This document shows, in pieces, positions 27,315-36,525 of a stretch of DNA of 64,000 bases. The stretch covers positions 2,542,001-2,606,000 of the forward strand of contig NZ_CP154858.1 of assembly GCF_041153465.1 (NCBI RefSeq). The letters run 5' to 3'. Numbering within the stretch: the first letter of the stretch is position 1; the number at the start of each line of letters is the position of its first letter. Under the pieces are notes generated by a model. It worked only from the letters and a program-made list of their open reading frames with translations. It made no database searches and was not told the DNA's origin. Source of the DNA: Thermohahella caldifontis (GTDB lineage: Bacteria > Pseudomonadota > Gammaproteobacteria > Pseudomonadales > Oleiphilaceae). A program made the position numbers and the translations under genes.

Positions 27315-28953
27315 ATGACCAGACAGAAATTGTTGCGCATCCTGTTTCTTACGGTGTGCCTGTTCGTATTCGTATTCCCGGCGGTCATCGGGGCCGGTTT
27401 TGCGTGGGTGTATTATCCCGAGCGGTTTGAGGAGGCAAAGGCCTTTCTCAGGGAGAGAAACGAGTCGATAGGCGTCTTTATTGACGGCTATTTCAAGGAG
27501 CTCCGCAACACTGTCCGTATTCTCGCTGCCATGCCGGAGGTGTCAGAAATCCCCTGGCTGGATGGGGCCGGCAAGGCGAAAGTGCTCCGGCTGTATCGGG
27601 AGATTCAGCGACAGAATCCGAACATCTATTACATCTATTCCGGTTACACCGACGGCAGTCTGCTGATCAATGATTATGAGCCGCCGCCGGGCTATGATCC
27701 GAGAGTGCGACCCTGGTACAAGGCGGTCATGGGTGCACCTGTGCCGGGCAAGGAAGTTGTCGGGCTGCTCTACCGGGAGGCCAAGACTCAGGAGCTGCTT
27801 CTTGCCACGGTCCACATACTGGAGAGTCCGGAGCACGGCTTCACGGGTGCCGTGTCCATTGACAGTTATACCCGGGAGATATCAGCACAGATCGAGCGCC
27901 GGTCTGACATTTACCATTCCGCCAGAAGCTTTATTGTCGACGACAAGGGGACCATTCTTGTTCATCCGCAGCCGGAATACATAGGCAGAAATGTTGAGGA
28001 AATCTTCGGGGAAAACCCGGTAATCCGTGCGGGGACCTATTTTCCGTACGTTGAAGGTCTGCAGCGTCGCGTCGCCTATATTTCAGGCATTCCCATTGCC
28101 GGATGGCGGCTGGTGACTACCGTGGATGAAGAGGAGATTCGCGGCCCCATCCTCAGGCGGTTGTCCCTGTACGCGCTGGCCCTGATGGTTGTCTGTCTGG
28201 CGCTGGGGCTGATTCTTGCGTACATCTGGAGAAACCGGGTGATCCGGCCGTTGCTTTCTCTCGCAACGGCTCAGGCATCTGGCTGGCGTTGCCGATCTGC
28301 CTGTTGAGGTCCGGCCGGCTGACGATGAGATTGCCGAGATCACCGCCACCATTGAAAGCCTGACCGTTCAGGCGCTGCTGGAGAAAAATGCGCAGCTTGC
28401 CCGCGCGTATCAGGAGATCTCGGCCAAGAATCAGGTATTGAGTCAGAAGAACGACCTGCTGGAAAAACTGGCTACGGAAGATGGTCTGACCGGCCTCCTC
28501 AATCGTCGCAAACTCGAGGAATGTCTGGCTGAGGAGTACGAGCGGTTCCGGCGCCATGGCGTGCCGTTCTCACTCATCCTGTTTGATATTGACCACTTCA
28601 AATCGGTGAATGACTCATACGGACACCAGGCGGGAGATGAGGTCCTGCGGCAGTTGTCCGAAATCGTTGCCCGAAGGCTCAGGGCAACCGATGTCTTCGG
28701 ACGCTGGGGTGGGGAAGAATTCATGATCGTGGTGCGTAACGGGGACCTGCAGGAGGCACTGACGCTGGCGGAGCAGCTTCGGGCCCGGGTTGAAGATTAT
28801 CCGTTCAGCATCGGCCGGACGGTGACCATCAGCCTGGGCGTCGGGGAAATCCGCCCTGGTGAATCCGTGGACCAGTTGATCAGCCGGGTGGATGATTATC
28901 TTTACCAGGCCAAGAGAAACGGGCGGAATCGGGTGGGCTCCGAAAGACGGTGA
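27315..28953 (+). pseudogene. Diguanylate cyclase with dCache sensor, split by a frameshift
   Basis: The first part, 27315-28307, encodes an N-terminal membrane segment, a periplasmic dCache-type sensor ('YYIYSGYTDGSLLI', 'YDPRVRPWYKAVMG') and a second membrane helix before entering HAMP at 'NRVIRPLLSL'. The frame then shifts near 28252-28262. In the new frame the HAMP continues as 'SQRLRHLAGVADLPVEV', through a coiled coil, into a complete GGDEF domain with active site GGEEF and the inhibitory RxxD site (RATD) five residues before it. The joint is in a CT-rich tract and can be explained by loss of a TC unit or gain of one base. If restored, it is a periplasmic signal-responsive c-di-GMP synthase. 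Confidence 0.83.
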
Positions 28954-29021
28954 CCCGGTGTACCTGATTGCCCGTCAGGCAAGATCACTGATAGTTACGG
29001 TGAAACAGCTCCGGTTGATTT

Positions 29022-29528
29022 TCATTCCCCGAGTTGATGTCGGCTCTCACGCAATTGCAGGATGCAGTCCTCACCGCTTTCCGGAGCCTGGGACATTAAT
29101 GCGGCTTCACTGGCGCCAAGCCATGCCAGCACCTCCTCCGGAGGGTGCTCAATGAAGGGGGGTGTGCAGACATCCTCTGCAGAGAGATCCAGTTCCGCTG
29201 CAGATCTGAGCACCTGCACAGGCTGATAGGGCAGGGCCTTTGCCAGCATGAAACGCAACGTGGTGGCAAGGCTGCCATCGGCATGCAGATAGAGCTGCTC
29301 AAGCGCTTTGAAAGCGATAGCGTCACCTTTGTCCAGCATTTGCTGCAGGGTATTCAGGCGTGTTGTCCAGCGCTCAGGGTAAGCCCCGATATCCCGGACC
29401 GATTGTTCCGGCTGTTCCGTCAGGTGTGTCAGCCAGACCTCCGAAGTTGCTGTCGTGGGCTGTTGGCATCCCGCAGTGGCCAACACCAGTATGAGCGTGA
29501 CGGGCAGAAAGATGCGCTTCACTTTCAT
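29022..29528 (-). CDS. Predicted lipoprotein of unknown function
   Basis: A 168-residue protein with a lipoprotein signal peptide ('MKVKRIFLPVTLILVLATAGC', lipobox ATAGC) and a soluble alpha-helical remainder ('TTRLNTLQQMLDKGDAIAFKALEQLYLHADG'). Two cysteines besides the lipidated one are present. I do not recognise the family. It lies convergent to the GGDEF gene. Confidence 0.65.
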   Translation of the reverse strand: MKVKRIFLPVTLILVLATAGCQQPTTATSEVWLTHLTEQPEQSVRDIGAYPERWTTRLNTLQQMLDKGDAIAFKALEQLYLHADGSLATTLRFMLAKALPYQPVQVLRSAAELDLSAEDVCTPPFIEHPPEEVLAWLGASEAALMSQAPESGEDCILQLRESRHQLGE

Positions 29529-29701
29529 CGTCCAACCTCAAGTATCCGGTTCCGAGACTGGCTGATTGGTTTGCGCGTCGCCCGCACCCTGAAGTGCTTC
29601 CGTGGCATGTTGGGATTCCTTTTGTACGACATGTGCAGCGCACCCCAGTTTAGAACGCATGGAACGCCAACGGAATCGTCCGGATGGACGGTAAACCGGC
29701 A

Positions 29702-30679
29702 TTACGCCAGCGACCACCGCCTCATGGCCCGGTACAGCGCCGTGGTATCAGCATAGCCCAGCTCACGGGCAATCTGATCCATGGTGTGCTGGCCGGTGTC
29801 CATGAGCATTCTGGCGCGCTCCTGGCGCACGCCGTCCAGCAGCTTCCGGAAACTGATGCCCTCGTCGGCCAGCCGCCGGCGCAGGGTCCGTTCCGGCAGG
29901 CTGAAAAAGCGAGCCACTTCGGTCACGTCCGGATAGCCGCCGCTGAACAGCCGCAGATATTCCGTAATCCGCCCTGACAGGGGGGCCTCGCTGTCGTCCG
30001 GTGCGTCCAGCAACTGGTCGCAGATGCGCTTGTAGAGGCGGAAGGCGACGGGATTGGCCTTGTCGAAGGCGCGGGCGAATTGCCGGGTATCGGCAATCAG
30101 CCGGGCGTGAGGCTGTCCCCAGAGAATGGGCGCAGGTATGCGGCTTTCATACTCCGCCGCATTGTCCGGGCGGGGGCAGGGCATCCACAGGGCCTTGAGG
30201 GTCACGGGCTGATCGTAGAGGCGGGAAATGTCGTCAATGAGTTTCAGGGTGCCGGCAATATCCCGGTCGGTCACGAACCGGGCCACGGCAGGGGGAAGCT
30301 CCCAGGGGATGATGTCGATGGCGCTTTCTTCGGCGCCCAGATCAAAGCGGATATCGCCGAACACGTAGGCGAGGGACTGATAACGCACACCCACCTTGCA
30401 GGCCTCGAAGGCGTTCGGACAGCTCATGAGCAGCATGGCAAAGGGTCCGTAACCGGGCAGGGAGAAGCGTGAGCCCAGACGCATCCCGGCCAGGGGATCG
30501 TCCACATGCACGAGCATTTCAGAGAGCAGACGCAATTCCGTACCCCGGTCCAGCCGGGCGTCCGGGTCGAGACGGTCCAGCGCCATGCCGTAGCGGGCGA
30601 GAATCTCGTCCACCGGCACCTGATACACGCGCCGGAGCGCATCGGCGGTGAAGGCAAATCCCAGAATGCTGCGTTTCAT
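29702..30679 (-). CDS. AraC family transcriptional regulator
   Basis: A 325-residue regulator, with start at 30679 ('MKRSILGFAF'); an ATG 12 codons earlier is possible. It has an N-terminal arabinose-binding-like sensor domain of the OruR/GadX-neighbour type ('RLGSRFSLPGYGPFAMLLMSCPN') and a C-terminal double helix-turn-helix ('EVARFFSLPERTLRRRLADEGISFRKLLD', 'DQIARELGYADTTALYRAMRRW'). It is divergent from the cytochrome b gene across about 220 bases. The target and effector are unknown. Confidence 0.87.
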   Translation of the reverse strand: MKRSILGFAFTADALRRVYQVPVDEILARYGMALDRLDPDARLDRGTELRLLSEMLVHVDDPLAGMRLGSRFSLPGYGPFAMLLMSCPNAFEACKVGVRYQSLAYVFGDIRFDLGAEESAIDIIPWELPPAVARFVTDRDIAGTLKLIDDISRLYDQPVTLKALWMPCPRPDNAAEYESRIPAPILWGQPHARLIADTRQFARAFDKANPVAFRLYKRICDQLLDAPDDSEAPLSGRITEYLRLFSGGYPDVTEVARFFSLPERTLRRRLADEGISFRKLLDGVRQERARMLMDTGQHTMDQIARELGYADTTALYRAMRRWSLA

Positions 30680-30900
30680 GATCCTGCACCTTGTCACGGA
30701 CTGATAGCCTATCATGTTCGCTCATTTCGCTTCAAAAGCATGGAAAGCTTCGTTTATTCCGAATCTGACAGAACTTTCATGTGTCGCACTTGATCCCCAC
30801 GAAAATAAAAGTCAGTCTGAGCGCTAACGATTTGTCTGAACGTGACTCTGACAGCAGTCTGGCAGGCTGAAATGTATGAATACGATGCAGGAGGCACAAC

Positions 30901-31578
30901 ATGCGCGTGAAGGTCTGGGATCTGCCCACACGGGTCTTCCACTGGCTGTTTGCCGGTACAGTCCTGGCGCAGTTTGCCACCGCCTGGCTGGGCGGAGACG
31001 CCATGTTCTGGCATGTGCGTCTGGGATATGCCGCTCTGGCGCTGGTGATCTTTCGGCTGTACTGGGGCTTTTTCGGCAGTGAAACCGCCCGCTTCCGCCA
31101 TTTTCTCAGGCCGCCGCCCGAGGTCATTGCCTATGCGAAAGCCTTGATCCGGCGTCAGCCGCCAGAGGTACCCGGTCACAATCCCATGGGCGGCTGGGCC
31201 GTGCTGGCCATGTTGCTGGCAGTGGGTGCACAGGCGTTGCTGGGCATGTTCAGCAACGACGACATCATGATCGAAGGGCCGCTCTACGGGCTCGTGGACA
31301 AATCCACCAGTGATGCGCTCACGGGCTGGCACAAGACGGGTGCCGTGGTCATCATGATATTGGTGGGACTGCACCTGGCCGCCATCGCCACCCATGAATG
31401 GCTGTTCCGGGAGCGCCTGGTGCCGGCCATGGTGCACGGCGCCAAGCCGTTGCAGCAACCGGTGACGGTGAAGCTGGTCCCGGTCTGGCGGGCCATTCCC
31501 GGTGTGATGCTGGCGGTGGCAGTCGTCTGGGCACTGGTACGCTGGGGCATGGCTCATGCGCCGACGTACGTGTATTGA
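30901..31578 (+). CDS. Cytochrome b/b561 domain protein
   Basis: A 225-residue diheme-type membrane cytochrome b. An AGGAGG lies ten bases before the start. Candidate heme-ligand His residues are in 'TRVFHWLFAG', 'MFWHVRLGY', 'LTGWHKTGAVV' and 'VGLHLAAIATHEW'. Four membrane helices are predicted. It is followed 29 bases on by a cytochrome c' gene; this pair recurs in proteobacteria and implies an electron-transfer or nitric oxide-handling unit. Confidence 0.88.
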   Translation: MRVKVWDLPTRVFHWLFAGTVLAQFATAWLGGDAMFWHVRLGYAALALVIFRLYWGFFGSETARFRHFLRPPPEVIAYAKALIRRQPPEVPGHNPMGGWAVLAMLLAVGAQALLGMFSNDDIMIEGPLYGLVDKSTSDALTGWHKTGAVVIMILVGLHLAAIATHEWLFRERLVPAMVHGAKPLQQPVTVKLVPVWRAIPGVMLAVAVVWALVRWGMAHAPTYVY

Positions 31579-31607
31579 CAAAACAAGAACCCTGAAAGGA
31601 GATCCAC

Positions 31608-32069
31608 ATGAAGAGAAAAACACTGATCACGACAGTACTGGCGGGTGCGCTGCTGGGTGCGGGCATGGCGCAGGCCGCCATGAAGCCGGATGATGCCATT
31701 GTTGCACGCAAGGCCGTGATGCGCGTCATCGGCCTCAACTTCGGTCCGCTGGGTGCCATGGTCAAGGGGCAGATTCCCTTTGACAACCAGGTCTTTGCCG
31801 CCAATGCCCAGCGCCTGAAGCTGGTCAGCGAGATGCCGGTTGAACAGTACTTCCCGAAAGGCTCCGAGACGGGCAAGGGGACGACCGTTACCCGGGAGAT
31901 CTGGGAGAACTGGGACGATTTCGAGAACGGGCTGAAAAAATGGCGCATGGAACTGGCCAAGCTGGCTGAAGTGGCGCAGACCGGTGACGAAGCGGCCATG
32001 CGCAAGCAGTTCAGTGAGGCCGCCAAGACCTGCAAGGGCTGCCACGACGACTTCCGCGAGAAAAACTGA
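31608..32069 (+). CDS. Cytochrome c'
   Basis: A 153-residue periplasmic heme protein. The signal peptide covers residues 1 to about 23. The single heme site CKGCH is at residues 142-146, near the C-terminus, in 'CKGCHDDFR', the defining feature of class II cytochromes c, which fold as a four-helix bundle. They bind NO at a five-coordinate heme and may detoxify it. Coupled to the preceding membrane cytochrome b. Confidence 0.92.
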   Translation: MKRKTLITTVLAGALLGAGMAQAAMKPDDAIVARKAVMRVIGLNFGPLGAMVKGQIPFDNQVFAANAQRLKLVSEMPVEQYFPKGSETGKGTTVTREIWENWDDFENGLKKWRMELAKLAEVAQTGDEAAMRKQFSEAAKTCKGCHDDFREKN

Positions 32070-32078
32070 TCCATCATC

Positions 32079-32099
32079 GGGCGGGATGGCCTCCCGCCC
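32079..32099 (+). terminator. Hairpin after cytochrome c' gene
   Basis: GGGCGGGA (32079-32086) pairs perfectly with TCCCGCCC (32092-32099). The U tract is poor, so termination may be partial or the hairpin may protect the transcript end. Confidence 0.5.
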
Positions 32100-32203
32100 C
32101 TTGCCGTCACCTCTCAAAGGGTGACGCGTTCCCTTGAAACCCGGCCCGTTTGCCCCCAGACTGGCTGCACTGTCATCTGTCTGAATCCGGAATCCCTGTC
32201 ACC

Positions 32204-33211
32204 ATGCGTCGAATGATCCAAGTGTTGTGCAGTGTGCTGCTGCTGTGCGCTGTCACGGTTGTGAATGCGGCGGAGGTGGACAGCTTCACCAACCGTCACG
32301 AGCTGGAGGACAGCCGCCCCCTGCTCAATCGCCTGGTCAATACCTGGATGGACGAAGCGGCCGAAAAAGCCAGCGAGCCGGGTATTCTGCCGATTGACGC
32401 CGGACGCTGTGATCCTGAGCGCCTGTATGGTGAACTGGAGAAGCGTCTGGCGGGCTTCCTGATTGGTCATGTGGAAGACTGGGTGAACACGAGTCCGCTG
32501 GTGGAGAAAATCGCGGTGGACTTCGAGCACTCCATCTACCGCGACTTTCCCTTTTCCGAATCACCGTCCGTGGCCATGACAGGCCGGCTCGCGACCCTGG
32601 TGCGGATCGGGGATGCATACGTGGGATCGGACAAGTTCGGCCATTTCTTCAGCGAGGGCTACAGCTACTTCAAGCTTTACCGCCGTTCCGGTGCCGATGC
32701 CTCCCTGGCCTTTGGCGAGCTGACGGAGGCCACAGTCTTCGGCCAGCTGACCACGGGGATCTATTCGTATGCGGACCTGTCCGCCAACCTCAATGGCCTG
32801 CGCTTCTGGAACCGGGTTCTGGGTGCGCTGCCCGATCCGGTGACGCGTCAGCCGGTCACCAGGCCCTATTTTGCCTGTGAAGGCACCCGCTGGGTGCAGG
32901 TGCAGCCCTTTGACTGGAACGACTATGTGGATGCCACCTGGGATGAGGCGGCGAACTGCAATGTGGTGAAAAGCGAGGTGCTCTACGACCAGCTGATCCG
33001 CCGTATCCGGACGGTGACCCACGGCAAGGCGTGTCCTCTGTACAGGCCGGACAGCACACTTCTGGCAGCCCGCTATGGCGATTTTCTGCCCTACGTCTGG
33101 AATCCGGACGGTATCCGGGTGGAAGCTGTGGATATCCGTCCGCGATTCCAGTCCTATCTGGCCCACCTGTGGGAGTCGCAGGGCGCCACGGACAACAGGG
33201 TCGTGCGCTGA
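32204..33211 (+). CDS. Conserved secreted protein of unknown function
   Basis: A 335-residue protein. The start at 32204 gives a good signal peptide ('MIQVLCSVLLLCAVTVVNAA'); an upstream start would put 18 poor residues before it. A conserved-looking motif 'GSDKFGHFFSEGYSYF' sits mid-protein, similar in style to membrane-associated D-K-x-G-H families. Four Cys in the second half could form disulfides. Function unknown. It ends four bases before the end of the convergent GST gene. Confidence 0.65.
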   Translation: MRRMIQVLCSVLLLCAVTVVNAAEVDSFTNRHELEDSRPLLNRLVNTWMDEAAEKASEPGILPIDAGRCDPERLYGELEKRLAGFLIGHVEDWVNTSPLVEKIAVDFEHSIYRDFPFSESPSVAMTGRLATLVRIGDAYVGSDKFGHFFSEGYSYFKLYRRSGADASLAFGELTEATVFGQLTTGIYSYADLSANLNGLRFWNRVLGALPDPVTRQPVTRPYFACEGTRWVQVQPFDWNDYVDATWDEAANCNVVKSEVLYDQLIRRIRTVTHGKACPLYRPDSTLLAARYGDFLPYVWNPDGIRVEAVDIRPRFQSYLAHLWESQGATDNRVVR

Positions 33212-33214
33212 GCC

Positions 33215-34128
33215 TCAGATGACCTCGATCCGGTAACCCTGACGCGGGAAATGCACGTGGACGGTGCCGACGCGCGCGTGTTCCCGTGCCAGAATCCAGC
33301 CCCAGGCCGGACTGCCGGCGAGGATGCCTTCGCTGGGATCCTGTGCGTAGTCGGCCGGTGCAATGCGCACGCGCTGACCGATCCGGGGGTCGGTCCGGTC
33401 TGCCTCTTCAATGGGCCGGGGGTGGCCGCCTTTGCGCGATCCAGCGCCGCTTCCGCGCTCAGGGTTTCCACCTGACCGTGGCCGAAAGCCCGGATACGAT
33501 CCATCCAGGCCATGACCTTCGGATACTGGCGCAGGAAGGACTTCCCGCCCTCACGGATGAGCCAGAGGCCATGGTAGGCGGCAAAATCCGCCACGTTGGG
33601 CGTGGCACCGAACAGGAAGGGTGCACGCCCGAGTTCGCGCTCCAGTTCCGCCAGCCAGCCTTTCACCATGTCCGGCGCCTTCTTCGGGCTGACCATGCGC
33701 ACCGAGGCGGTCTTGCCCATGTTCATGCGATCGCGCACCAGTCGCATCAGATCCAGCAGCGAGAGCGTGCGCAGGGCCTTGCGGGTCAGGGTCAGCGAGC
33801 CGGCGGACAGCACGCAGGCGAAGAATACCTCTTCCGCCCGGGCGACCGCCTGCTGAACAGCGGCATCACACTGATCCACATCCAGTTCGGGATGTCCGCT
33901 TCTGACGGCAATTTCCCGGCCGATGATGCGGGTATCACAGAAAATGTCCGCGCCATCCTGAGCCACGGGAATGCGCCGGTAACCGCCGGCCAGAATCGCC
34001 AGTTCGGGACGCGGCGGCATTTCCCGGGTCTGCACGCTGTACCAGTGCAGGTTCGTGTAACCGAGCATGGCACGCACTTTCTCGGAGTAGGGGGACAACG
34101 GGTAATGATGCAGAATCAGGTCAGCCAA
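33215..34128 (-). CDS. Glutathione S-transferase family protein with frameshifted C-terminal tail
   Basis: The GST part, residues 1 to about 235, is intact: thioredoxin-fold start 'LILHHYPLSPYSEKVRAML', then an all-helical domain with 'VADFAAYHGLWLIREGGKSFL'. At the G run 33418-33422 one base seems missing. In the original frame the tail reads 'RIGQRVRIAPADYAQDP' and on through 'GTVHVHFPRQGYRIEVI' to a stop at 33215-33217. As sequenced, translation runs instead to 33154, overlapping the neighbouring gene by about 58 bases. The restored small C-terminal domain is seen in some GST proteins. Substrate unknown. Confidence 0.82.
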
Positions 34129-34141
34129 GACAGATCTCCTT

Positions 34142-34855
34142 TCAGGGGGCTGCGGGTGCAGCGGGCTTTTCGTGCAGCAGTGACGCCACGTGGTGGGACA
34201 GCTCGCGCAACTGGTCGTCCGAAAGCTGCCGGACCAGATGGTCGATCAGGGAACGGATGCCCTTGCCCACGCCTTTCATGGTCATGTCCACGGTCTTGCG
34301 GGTCAGTCCGCCCAGCCGCACCAAGTTCACCGGGCGCTCGTAGTAATGGGTGATGCCTTCGGTCACCATCTGCGAGAGCGTCGCCACGATCTCGTCCAGA
34401 TGATCCCGCGGGCGGGGTTCGGTCTGTACCGCACGAATCAGCGACTGTGCCTTGTTGTACAGGGCCTCGTCAATGGGAAACACCAGATGTGCCGTTTGGT
34501 TCGCGGGGCTTTCGTGCAGCATGGCGTCCAGATAGCGGGCCAGTTCCTGCAGCTCGGCCTCGTTGCGCTGCCTGAAGAACTGGCTGATGACCATCCGGAT
34601 GCCCTTGTACACCGCCTGAACGGAGCCATCGGCCGCCTTCTTGAGGCGGGGTGACAGGGGAACCATCTGCGTGGGAATGGTGTAGTAACTGTCCAGACCG
34701 GCCAGTACCAGTTCGGAGACCACTTGAGCCGCTTCGCTGTTGGCCTCTGCACCCGCTTCGCCACCGAGCAGGCGGTTGACGGTGGCCTGTGCCCGTGCGT
34801 GTACGTCAGCAGGCAGCGCAAATCCCCAGTACCAGGTGCTTGGTTGTTCCGACAT
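34142..34855 (-). CDS. Uncharacterised protein built from an internal duplication
   Basis: A 237-residue soluble protein with no signal peptide. Residues about 45-113 and 156-227 align with each other: both have a helix, a 'YY' pair followed by 'P', a hydrophobic 'V-L/R-L', a 'K...V.....KGI' segment and a final 'L..L...L..ML/LL' helix. The joining region is 'LVFPIDEALYNKAQ'. I do not know the family. It ends the minus-strand group after putP and precedes the GST gene by 13 bases, so may be cotranscribed with GST. Confidence 0.62.
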   Translation of the reverse strand: MSEQPSTWYWGFALPADVHARAQATVNRLLGGEAGAEANSEAAQVVSELVLAGLDSYYTIPTQMVPLSPRLKKAADGSVQAVYKGIRMVISQFFRQRNEAELQELARYLDAMLHESPANQTAHLVFPIDEALYNKAQSLIRAVQTEPRPRDHLDEIVATLSQMVTEGITHYYERPVNLVRLGGLTRKTVDMTMKGVGKGIRSLIDHLVRQLSDDQLRELSHHVASLLHEKPAAPAAP

Positions 34856-34991
34856 GAAAAAACGCCCTCTCCTCCGCTACGGTCGAACCCGCAGACTAGA
34901 GCAGAAGGCGCTGCATTGACATTGGCTGAACTGACAGACTGCGCGTGACGCACAGGTTCACGCGCAGAATTGTGCACGGATGCACAAAATG

Positions 34992-36452
34992 TCAGGCCGT
35001 CCGGGTCTCCGCCGTGGTTTCCGGTGCCTGACCCATCAGCGAAACGCCCACGATGGCGAGTGTGGCGAACAGCATGCCCGGGACGATCTCGTACAGATCA
35101 AAAAGGCCGCCGGAGAGCTGCTTCCAGATCACCACGGTCAGACCGCCCACGATGATGCCTGCCAGGGCGCCGTTGCGGGTCATGCGCGGCCAGTACAGGG
35201 ACAGGATCAGTGCCGGGCCGAAAGCCGCACCGAAGCCGGCCCAGGCGTAGCTCACCAGATCCAGAACGCTGCTGTCCGGATTCAGGGCCAGCAGGGTGGC
35301 CAGCACGGCGATACCGAGTACGGCAAAGCGGCCCACATTTACCAGCTCATCCTGGCTGGCATCACGCTTGAAGAGGGACTTGTAGAAGTCCTCGGCCAGT
35401 GCGGAAGAGGAGACCAGCAGTTGGGAGTCCGCCGTACTCATGATGGCGGCGAGAATGGCGGCGAGCATGATGCCGGCGATCACCGGGTGGAACAGGGCGT
35501 TGACCATGACCATGAAGACCTGTTCGGAGTCGCCCAGTTCGCGGTCCAGGTAACCGATGGCCGCAAAGCCCACCAGGGTGGCACCGAGCAGGGTCAGCGC
35601 GGTCCAGCCCACGGCGATACGGCGTGCCACGGGGATTTCCTCCTCGCTGCGGATGGCCTGGAAGCGCGCCAGAATGTGCGGCTGACCGAAGTAGCCCAGA
35701 CCCCAGGCCATGAGGGAAACAATGCCGATCCAGGTCATGGGTTCGCCCTTGGCGTCTGTCCACAGATCCAGGAGCTGCGGATTGCGGGTTTCCATGGCAT
35801 TGATCATGGCATCCCAGCCGCCGTCGGCACTGATGGCCATGATGGGTACGATGAGCAGTGCCGCCGCCATGAGCAGACCCTGCACCACGTCCGTCCAGGA
35901 GACCGCCAGAAAGCCGCCGAAGAAGGTGTAGGACACCACGCAGATCGCGCCGGCCGCAACCGCGGTGGTGTAGTCCAGACCGAATACGGTGCTGAACAGC
36001 TTGCCTCCCGCCACCAGGCCCGAGCTGGTGTAGAAGAGGAAGAACAGCAGGATGAAGATGGCCGAAATGACCCGCAGTGCGTGGGAATGATCCTTGAAGC
36101 GGTTCTCGAAGAACTCCGGCAGGGTCAGGGAGTCATTGGCCAGATAGCTTTCCCGGCGCAGCGGACGTGCCACCAGCAGCCAGTTCAGCCAGGTGCCGAT
36201 GAGCAGGCCGATGGACAGCCAGAGGCTCTCGAAACCGGCCGCATAGGCATAGCCCGGCAGGCCCAGCAGCAGCCAGCCGCTCATGTCCGAGGCACCGGCA
36301 CTGAGGGCAGAGGTGGCGGGACCGAGTCTGCGGCCGCCAAGGATATAGTCGGAAAGGTTCTGGGTACGTTTCCAGGCGATGTAGCCGATGGCCAGCATGC
36401 CCACGATATAGACCACAAAGGTTGCGCCTACGGCAAGGCTGTTTTCGATCAT
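34992..36452 (-). CDS. putP: Sodium/proline symporter PutP
   Basis: A 486-residue sodium:solute symporter with 12-13 helices. Segments typical of PutP are 'DYILGGRRLGPATSALSAGASDMSGWLLLGLPG', 'FLFYTSSGLVAGGKLF', and 'GYFGQPHILARFQAIRS'. It lies 73 bases downstream of putA on the same strand, so import and catabolism of proline are probably one operon. Confidence 0.95.
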   Translation of the reverse strand: MIENSLAVGATFVVYIVGMLAIGYIAWKRTQNLSDYILGGRRLGPATSALSAGASDMSGWLLLGLPGYAYAAGFESLWLSIGLLIGTWLNWLLVARPLRRESYLANDSLTLPEFFENRFKDHSHALRVISAIFILLFFLFYTSSGLVAGGKLFSTVFGLDYTTAVAAGAICVVSYTFFGGFLAVSWTDVVQGLLMAAALLIVPIMAISADGGWDAMINAMETRNPQLLDLWTDAKGEPMTWIGIVSLMAWGLGYFGQPHILARFQAIRSEEEIPVARRIAVGWTALTLLGATLVGFAAIGYLDRELGDSEQVFMVMVNALFHPVIAGIMLAAILAAIMSTADSQLLVSSSALAEDFYKSLFKRDASQDELVNVGRFAVLGIAVLATLLALNPDSSVLDLVSYAWAGFGAAFGPALILSLYWPRMTRNGALAGIIVGGLTVVIWKQLSGGLFDLYEIVPGMLFATLAIVGVSLMGQAPETTAETRTA

Positions 36453-36525
36453 GTTGTCGCTCCTTCAGCGATGTTGTTGTTATACATTCCCCGTTCGGGG
36501 AGCTGATCCGGGGCGGTGGGGAGGC

